The notes below the pieces were generated by a model. The model worked only from the letters and a program-made list of their open reading frames with translations, was not told the origin of the DNA and ran no database searches. Positions 28,342 through 35,318 of a stretch of DNA of 35,318 bases are shown here, in pieces (positions within the stretch are counted from its first letter, which is position 1; every line of letters begins with the position of its first letter). The DNA lies in contig MU859332.1 in assembly GCA_033297205.1 (NCBI GenBank), forward strand, positions 1 through 35,318, written 5' to 3'. The DNA is from Pseudoneurospora amorphoporcata. Taxonomy: Eukaryota > Ascomycota > Sordariomycetes > Sordariales > Sordariaceae. A program made the translations under genes and the position numbers.

Positions 28342-31302
28342 CTAGAAAGGATCGTCATCATCCAGTCCCTGCCCCCATTTCTTTGCTCCCAACCTTCTAA
28401 TCCTCTTCTTCTTAGTCGGGCTTCCGGCCGCCGCTTGCTGTATACCGCTGATCCCGCTCAGCCCATTCCCCTCGCCAAACCCTTCCATGGCCATATCCTC
28501 TTCCCTATCCTTATTGTGATCCCTCTTCAACTCCTGCAAGAAATCATCCTCATCATCATCCGCGTAGTTCACCTGAGCCTTCTTCCTCCGACTACGGCTG
28601 GGAGACCTCCGACTGGGTGACTTGACGGGATTGCTGCAAGCTGCCAGGGCCTGCTTTAGCGATTCGTTCTCCCTTTGCAGCCGCTCGTTTTTGTCCGTTA
28701 GAGCCTGTTTCAATGATTCGTTCTCCCTCTGCAGCCGCTCGTTTTTGTCCGTTAGAGCCTGCTTCAGTGATTCGTTCTTCCTCTGTAGCCGCTCGTTTTT
28801 GTCCGTCAGAGCTTCCAGCTGTCGTCGCATCTCTCTGTTATCCGCCGCTGATTCCATCGTCCCCGTCTCGACCAGCGTTGTGTCCCCCCCATGCTCCTTC
28901 CTCGGGCTGTCAACGTCCATATCCATGTCGACATCTCCATCAGCCTCTACCATCCGCTCAAAAACACCCCATTTATCTCTCCAGAACTCTTCACCCCTTT
29001 CTCTCTCCCCATCCACAATCGTCTTCCACCTGTTCACCTCCAGTTCCAACCTCTTTTCGAACTCTTCTGCACAATCTTCACGGATTGCCTGCTCCAGTTC
29101 GACCATCTTGTCTTCCATGCTCAACAGATGTGCTTCGGCCTGTTCGCGTAGGCTTCGCTCCGAGTCGAGGGCATGCCGGAGGTAGGCATTCTCCTCTTCT
29201 TTCCGAGAGATCTCGAGGGCGGCGGATTCGAGAGTTTGTTGGAAGGAGAGATATTGGTGATTAGGGCTGCCGATGGAGGGTAGCGAGCTGGAGAAGGAGT
29301 TGGAGGGAGGGAACAAAGGCGGCTGGCGAGGGACGGTGACCTCTTTTGCTAGGGCAGAGTAGCGAAGGATTTGCGAAGTGGCGTTGAAGTCGCCGTGAGG
29401 GTCGGCGGTGACTATCATGATGCCTTTCTGGGGGTTTCGATGCTGTTGTTGGTTGTTGGCGTTGGGAAACGAGTTGGTGAATAGAAGCTCGGTCAGTTTG
29501 CATCGACGAATCAGACCTAGGTTCGCCTGCTTGCTATTAGCATCCTTTTCCATCAAGCTCTTTGGCCGAGGACATACCTTTTCCTTCCCGCCTGACACCT
29601 GCATCTGCAAACACTGCCCCAGATACATCAAGCTCTCGTTGATCTTGCCCGCCTCCGCCAACGTATGTCCGACAGTCTTGGTGTCTCTGGCCCGCTCACT
29701 GCCCGCAAGATCGACGATCGTCAGCGAATTCCCCGCCCACCCTGCGCCTCCATACCATCCAGTATGCTGCCCACCAAGCGAAAACCTCTTTTTCACCTCC
29801 ACCACGAAGAACCCGTGACTCCGCGAACTCTGCGTATTACTCTCCGTCCCTGCCACCCTTCTCTCTTGCAGACCAGCTTCCAAGACCATCAATGCCTGAT
29901 CGAGGCTTCCGCATACCACCTTTCGTAGTCCGGCCACCACTTTTCGGTCTGGCGAGAGCTCGGTGGGCTTGAAGAGCAACGGTCGGCGGCGGTATTCTTT
30001 GGTGGCGGCGGATTTTACGGGTGGAGAGAGAAGATCGAAGATGCGGTCGTTGTAGACTTCGTACATGGATATGACGATGGCGTACTCGGCTGAGTTGTCG
30101 CAGGCGATGGTCAAGTGGCTGATGTCTGGGTTCTGGGGGAGGGCGGAAGGGCGGAAGCGGCGTGGGGTGGACGAGTCGTTCTGTTGAAGGTTAGAAGGTC
30201 TGGTTGCGAAACGTAGGGAAGAGGTGGCCGTGAAGCGAGGGAGAGTAGAAGAAGAGACAGCAGGGCGGAGGTGCTGCTGCTTAGTAGGAGAAGTGCCAAC
30301 CCGCTGGGGTTGGTAGGCTGGAAGTCGACTACCCCGTTGAGGAGAAGGGAAGTCGCCGGGCTTGTGAACAAGTCCACTCGGACTTGGGCACGGGAGCCTG
30401 CTTGTCGTTTTCTGCGTGGGGGTTACAGTGCCAGCTCGACTAGGAGGCGTGAAGAAGACAGTTGACTCGTCTTGTTCTTCTTGTTCCGGTTCCTCGGTGA
30501 CGACTAGTCGGATACTGGCTGACCGCTGGGCTTGTTGAAAGGGCCCAGCTGGTGTTCTCGAGCCGAACTGGTGTGCGACGGAAGAAGTAGAAGAGGTCCG
30601 ACAAATGGGCTTGTCGGTTGGAAATCGAGAAGAGACAGAAGCAAAAGGTCGTACTTGTAGAGGTGTCGATCGGCCATTGCCGCTTCCGCGCAGGAATGAT
30701 GTTGTCGAGTCTGTGCTATAGACCGACTCGAGGTAGGCAATAGCCGGGAGTATTGTGGCTTCTGCCGGATCAGATGCGCTGAGGGACTGGTCGAGGTTTG
30801 GGTATGTTGAGGGATCAAGGACGCGGTGGCCGAGCGAGCGGTAGATGAGGTCGAGAGACATTTGGGTTAAGCCGCGCTGGGTTCGTGTTCCGAGCATGGT
30901 GTGTGTCTGATGGCCGTAAATTATGGTCAGCTTCTGTCCTCGTTTCTGTTACTTCAATATTGGACCAACCTTTCCTGACCCCGTCACTCCCAGCGTCGCC
31001 AACAAAGCGTCTGTTCCATCGCCATAGGGAGCAAGGACACCCTCGACAAGACTGGCCACTCCAGTACAGTGAAAGACATCAAGCTGTGTGGCATCTTCCT
31101 CAAAGACCTGGGTGAAAGCGAACTTTTCGATGGCTCGGCGTCTATCGGCTGGCGGGTTTAATGTGATGTGCTTGGGTGCGCTCTCGCCTGGTTCTGGGGG
31201 GTCAACATCCAGGAATCGATCGCCAGAGATCGATGTGGTGTTGGTTGGGCGCAGTCGAAGGTAAACCTCAAAGAGGCTGTGTGACGTCTGTTGGGCGTCC
31301 AT
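28342..31302 (-). CDS. Kinesin motor protein, kinesin-6-like, with long motor insertion
   Basis: Three exons: 31302-30970, 30906-29578, 29526-28342; 948 residues. Intron 1 (63 bp) splits the ATP-binding P-loop: exon 1 ends VTGSGK and exon 2 begins THTMLGTRTQRG. Intron 2 (51 bp) is stop-free and in frame. Motor motifs are switch I NTQSSRSH (about 468-475), switch II DLAGSER (about 510-516) and the RCKLTELLF helix after intron 2. Between helix 2 and the YAIVISMYEVYND strand lies a Ser/Pro/Arg-rich insertion of roughly 230 residues (about 144-380). The C-terminal part is coiled coil with three 18-residue repeats, then basic stretches (RRSPSRSRRKK, KKKRIRRLGAKK) that look like nuclear localisation signals. 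N-terminal motor with a large insertion before this strand suggests the kinesin-6 class (spindle midzone, cytokinesis); the class is inference. Confidence 0.9.
28649..28810 (-). repeat. 54-bp tandem repeat coding for 18-residue coiled-coil units
   Basis: Three copies at 54-bp spacing (28649, 28703, 28757). Each encodes a form of ALTDKNERLQRENESLKQ in the kinesin tail (residues about 793-847). A fourth, shortened start (ALTDKNERLQ-like) flanks them. Confidence 0.95.
29527..29577 (-). other. Stop-free, in-frame 51-bp intron of the kinesin gene
   Basis: GTATGT donor, GCTAAT branch-like sequence, CAG acceptor. Removal takes out 17 codons without changing the frame and joins GGKEK to ANLGLIRRCKLTELL. 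This is the expected spacing before the conserved kinesin KLTELL helix. Retention would leave an open frame. Confidence 0.85.
30907..30969 (-). other. Intron 1 of the kinesin gene
   Basis: GTTGGT donor, CTGAC branch, CAG acceptor; 63 bp. The join makes the P-loop GVTGSGKT followed by HTMLGT. Confidence 0.92.
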
Positions 31303-32680
31303 GTTTGTCCGCGGTGGGATGTGCGGGTTTAGGTTGTGTAAGGGAAAGGGATGTTGCGCCGCATTCGGGAGACGATGAGGATGGTTGTTGACTTGAATTT
31401 ACGGTTAGAGTCTGTTGTGCGGTCGCGATTGTTTGTCGCGTTCTGATCGATTGATTGACAAGGGCGTAGTCAACAGATTGGCGACCTCAACTGCAAGTCA
31501 TCATCCCGGACTCGGCAAACCACAACTAGTTAGGTTTAGGAAAAGTGTCTACGAGGGGGATTGAAAGAACAGTGGGAGTCGGTTCCCGTAGCAACCACGA
31601 TGTGCAAGAGCCGGACCGCTTGCCTGCCGGTTGCAACTCAAAGCTGCAAGTCATTTTCGTTACGTGAATGTGGGGTAAGAAACCCACAATGGGCGCACTG
31701 ACCACATCGTCTTTGCTTGCATTGACCGATTTTATGAACCAGCGCCAACTGGAACCACCGAACCAGAAGGAAAACAAGAACACTTGAGAGAACAGTTCTG
31801 GCAACAACAACAAACGACGAAAGGCAATGATCGATGGATCCGCTCCATTCCAGAATGTCAAATCCACTCCTGACAAAATGGTCCAACCCATCACAGCGGG
31901 CAACGAACAGGGTTAACGTCACGGTGGAGACTCGACCATGGGCAGAGACTGCCTGGGTCCCTGGGCGCAAAAAGCCTGCAGCTAGACGTGCCAGAAGTGC
32001 GGTAGATAGGTATCGAACGGCGTTGGATTGTTAGCAGAAGAGCTTGCGACACTGGGACATGTGATGCCACAGTTCCAAGGTCTGCCAAGGTAAATAATGA
32101 AGGGGGAATGCTGGTCGGTTGCGCATGCATTATCCCCGATCACGAATCTCTTTTTGTATGCCGGGCCGTCAAGGTTCATGCAGCTTTGCGAGGAAGACTG
32201 GTCGAGTGGTCGGAGGTCTTTCCAGGCATCCGGAGCTGACCACCATGGTTGTGACTTGTGACCCAAGTGTGTTCCAGTCTCAAGGCCATGGGATTTTCAA
32301 GGTTTTCGATACACCTATTTGTCCTTTTCGAGAGCTTCAGAGGAAGTCAAAAGGCGATATCAAATCCATGGAACAGCCGGGCCTCCATCTGCCATCTGGA
32401 CCCTCAAATTTCATGCATGCACTTCAAGCCTCCCTGGGGCCTAGGCATCCTGCCGACCTGCCGTACAATGCCTGCCTCTGTTTGCCGTAGCGCTGTAGCC
32501 GGGACCGAAAAATACCTAGCGGATTTCGAGTCATGACGACGACGAAACATTGTGACAATCTTTCGATGCTGCAAACTTTCAACAGATGGAGCCAGCCTCG
32601 GTCTGTTTGTCGTCGACATGCCGACGTCCTTTGTAAAATGTGGGTCTAAAATTAGGGGGTTCAACGAGGCTGTATTGTGT
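31303..32680. other. Intergenic region upstream of the kinesin gene
   Basis: Balanced base composition, without RIP-type AT bias. Several frames (31526-31903 minus, 32119-32490 plus, 32404-32664 minus) overlap on both strands with no recognisable domains or splice-supported extensions. I see no gene I can support. Confidence 0.45.
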
Positions 32681-33319
32681 GTGTTCTATGTGCTGATCCG
32701 TACCTAGCTCGATATCTAGCATCTAGTATAAATCTCGTAGCTAATCAACTCCTCAATCCTATAACTATGTACGTATATATCTCCTAGCCGTTTAATATAC
32801 CTTCTTAGATTTAGCGTACAAACTATGCTAAATTTACCTTAAAATGCTTTAAAATTCTTTTAAAACTAGCTAAAAAAATAATATTATTCCTAAATATATT
32901 CCTCAAAATCTTTTATTACAGTAGTTTTAAAGCAGTTACTCATAAGAGCCTATAGTAGATATATTCGTTGTTTTATTGCCTAAATCCTCCTTACTAAAAT
33001 CTTTTATACTCTTAGGACGCTCTATAGCAATATTTTCACTACTAAACTCTCGTAATTAAATTGGTAGCTGCTATAATTCTATAAATCCTAATTAATTTAA
33101 CTATATTATATAAATTATATAAAGGAAGCTCTTTATAAATCCGTTAATAATTTACTGTTTAATTAGTATATATACTATATTAATTAATTTCCTTTCTTAT
33201 ATTTACTTTAGCTAATATTTATATACGTTTATGTATTAAAATTTAGTAACGAGCTATATTCCTTTCTTAATAATAAATTATATTATTTATTTATTATCAT
33301 ACTCTATAAAGGTCCTATT

Positions 33320-33597
33320 TGCTGTAATGCCCTAACTAGCCTATAATGATAGTACTAGTATAGGGATGCTATAGTGAACTATGCACTTGTAGCTAAGCGG
33401 AGCGGAAGCGGTGGTACGACAGCAGTGCTGAAGGAAGCAGCGTGATTGCAGATATAATAGGAGTGTTGTAAAAGAGGTCTTAGAGAGGACTCTGCTCTCA
33501 AGACAGAAGATTACAGTAAACTCTACACTATAGAAAACAACTTATTATAGTGAACTCTGTACTATAAGAAAAGACCATATTGTATTGCTTGAGTGTC

Positions 33598-33641
<44 letters not shown>

Positions 33642-33990
33642 AGGAGTGACTAACTAATAGAGAGGAGAGGTCTTTATATACATAAATACTGAGTGTCTAG
33701 AAGCTTCTAGAGTGTAGAAGTGCTTGTAAGAGTACTATACCATGAAAGGAAAGAGTTGAATCTATGAGTTTCTGTTGCATTCCATAATGACAAATCAATC
33801 TAGGGAGAATGCTAAACAGGTTCGAGAATCCAGAATGCAGTGGTGAAACCTCTGTGTTCTAGTAGATTCTGTAGGGGCTGAGTCAACTGATTCTATAACG
33901 TAGAAGGAATAGTGTCTTCAGCAATCAGCCTTCTATACTACAAGGTAGTACAAGGCAGTTACAAGACATAGTACTAGCCACACGTTAACA
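33320..33990 (+). repeat. LTR of a fifth LTR element family, about 670 bp
   Basis: Starts near TGCTGTAATGCCCTAACTAG (33320) and ends CACACGTTAACA at 33990. Its first 80-odd bases recur at 35233-35318. Its last 98 bases match 12695-12792, the end of the element 4 LTR. Between them are a CTTG microsatellite and a diverged internal duplication (AGTAAACTCTACACTATAG / AGTGAACTCTGTACTATAAG). Confidence 0.72.
33598..33640 (+). repeat. (CTTG)n microsatellite, about 11 units
   Basis: 43 bases of perfect CTTG repeats within the LTR at 33320-33990. Confidence 0.97.
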
Positions 33991-34538
33991 ACTATAAAAA
34001 ATAATATTAAAAATAATCGCTTAAGTAAAGCCTACTAATATCTTACCAATCGTAAAGGTCTTTAATTAATAAACAATCTAATCTTAAAAGTAATTAAACT
34101 ATTAATAAGCTACTTATTTTATAATCGTAATAATAAAAATACAACGCAAAATATCTGCTTATAATTCAATATTAAGTTTACTCTCATTTAAAACCTCTTC
34201 GAAATTAACCTTCCTAAACTTTAAACTTGCTATATCGAACTAAATCACAAAAGCCTCTCGTCTACTACTAAAAACTCTCTTTAAAAAACATCCGCATTCC
34301 TCGTATACTATAATAAACTAAAGGGATTACAAAGCTATAAAATACTTAATAAATAGTAGACCAACTATAAATAACCTGAAATAATGAAGTTATTTTCAAT
34401 AAATTATAAATAAAAAATTAATAATTTCGTAATAGTAGCCTATCCCTATTATAAACCTAATAAAATAAATAAGAGAAAGTCAACTCGGACCGTACCCTTT
34501 GTCAACGCACACTGTAGCCCCACTTTTTCCTCTATACA

Positions 34539-34554
34539 TAACCCTAACCCTAAC
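34539..34554 (+). repeat. Short telomere-like run
   Basis: TAACCCTAACCCTAAC, about 2.7 units of the CCCTAA repeat, inside the AT-rich block. Too short to be a chromosome end. Confidence 0.6.
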
Positions 34555-35232
34555 ATCCTATCTCGATCTCGTTATAACCTCGCGCTAGTCTAGCTCGTAC
34601 TACGCCTACTAAAATTTAAATTTTAACCTATTACACGTTTAGACTCTTATAATCGTACTATACTAGCTATTCTAGTCTAGTCTAGTCTAGTTTAAGCAGT
34701 CTAATTTATTTAAATTCTGGTATTTATATCTTGTTACATTGCTTCCTATACCAAACTACTATCATACGCATTACTATATCACTATCAATTAATTTACTTC
34801 AATACTAGTACGTTACATTACGAAGTAAATAAGGCGCGCGCATCTAGTTAGTTGTAGTAAATAATCCATTAGTTTTTAGTATATTTCCCTAACTAATCGT
34901 AATATAAATAGCTAACCGGATAAACGTAAGCGACTAATGCAAGCAGTCGTATTCAATTGAGTGCGACCGATTAGTTGTAATAGAAAAATTTACGACTGTG
35001 TTACTAACCCTCCTTTAAATGCGCTGTAAGGGTACGTTGTAAATTTAGGTTATTACATATGGGCGCTTCTATCTGATGGCAAGTTACAAAAGAATATAAT
35101 ACCAAGTTTTAGCGTAGGAACTAGCTAAAATTTTCAAAAGAATATATCTAAGCGTTCGGGAAGGTAGGGCTACGATATACGTTAACGAAGGGTATAGTCC
35201 GAGTTGACCTCCTTATAAATAATATTACTGTT

Positions 35233-35318
35233 TGCTGCAATGCCCTAACTAGCCTATGATGATAGTACTAGTATAGGGATGCTACAGTGAACTATGCACT
35301 TGTAGCTGAGAGGAGCGG
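35233..35318 (+). repeat. Second copy of the 33320 LTR, cut by window end
   Basis: The 86 bases to the window end repeat 33320-33405 with a few C/T and A/G differences (for example TGCAATGCCC versus TGTAATGCCC). Same orientation, 1.9 kb apart, so a damaged element of about 1.24 kb internal length may lie between. Confidence 0.82.

Larger units (their letters stand above)
32681..35318. other. AT-rich, RIP-like repeat block
   Basis: From about 32680 the sequence turns strongly AT-rich with few open frames and abundant TA and TAA/TAT words, in sharp contrast to the gene island. It contains two direct LTR copies, a CTTG microsatellite and a short telomere-like run. No coding frame is recognisable. 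Confidence 0.8.

Noticed and set aside
31526..32664. Several overlapping frames of 86-125 codons upstream of the kinesin gene
   Set aside because: Overlap on both strands, no domains, no splice-supported extension; likely chance frames.
34539..34554. Telomere repeat as a chromosome end
   Set aside because: Less than three units and flanked on both sides by ordinary repeat DNA; at most an interstitial scrap.

Overview
The window is fungal nuclear DNA, most likely from a filamentous ascomycete (Pezizomycotina, probably Sordariomycetes). The evidence is short introns of 50-75 bp with CTGAC/CTAAC branch points, a PTH11-like seven-helix receptor gene, a Fot1/Pogo-type transposon, Ty3/Gypsy chromoviruses, and transposon damage typical of repeat-induced point mutation (RIP: C to T, mostly at CpA, turning CAG/CAA/TGG codons into TAG/TAA). 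The organism assignment is inference; nothing in the window names a species.

Layout. (1) 1-12792 is a nest of dead LTR retrotransposons: element 1 (+, chromovirus, 1-7174) sits in element 2 (-, 7175-10008, which also holds an inverted solo LTR); element 2 sits in the gag of element 3 (-, 10009-11587), which also holds a 513-bp miniature LTR element (10088-10600, TRIM-like) with a near-perfect 5-bp target duplication; element 3 sits in the integrase/chromodomain region of element 4 (+, 11588-12792). (2) 12812-14698 is a complete but mutated Fot1/Pogo-type DNA transposon with 43-bp inverted repeats and a TA duplication. (3) 14701-32680 is a gene island: a flavin phenol 2-monooxygenase-like gene (-), a PTH11-like receptor gene (+), a possible small gene (-), a RING-like zinc-finger gene (+), a frameshifted gene of an uncharacterised cysteine-containing family (-), a single-membrane-helix protein of unknown function (-), and a kinesin with a very long motor-domain insertion (-). 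(4) 32680-35318 is strongly AT-rich, RIP-like sequence with two direct LTR copies; one LTR shares its last 98 bp with the LTR of element 4.

The island genes do not form an obvious pathway. The monooxygenase and receptor are divergently transcribed from a 1.7-kb shared region. No CRISPR array, convincing tRNA or rRNA gene was seen. The items most worth following up are the multi-layer nest with its miniature LTR element, the kinesin's in-frame stop-free intron and motor insertion, the GC-AG intron of the receptor gene, and the frameshifted gene whose start codon lies 9 bases after a 44-base poly(A) run.
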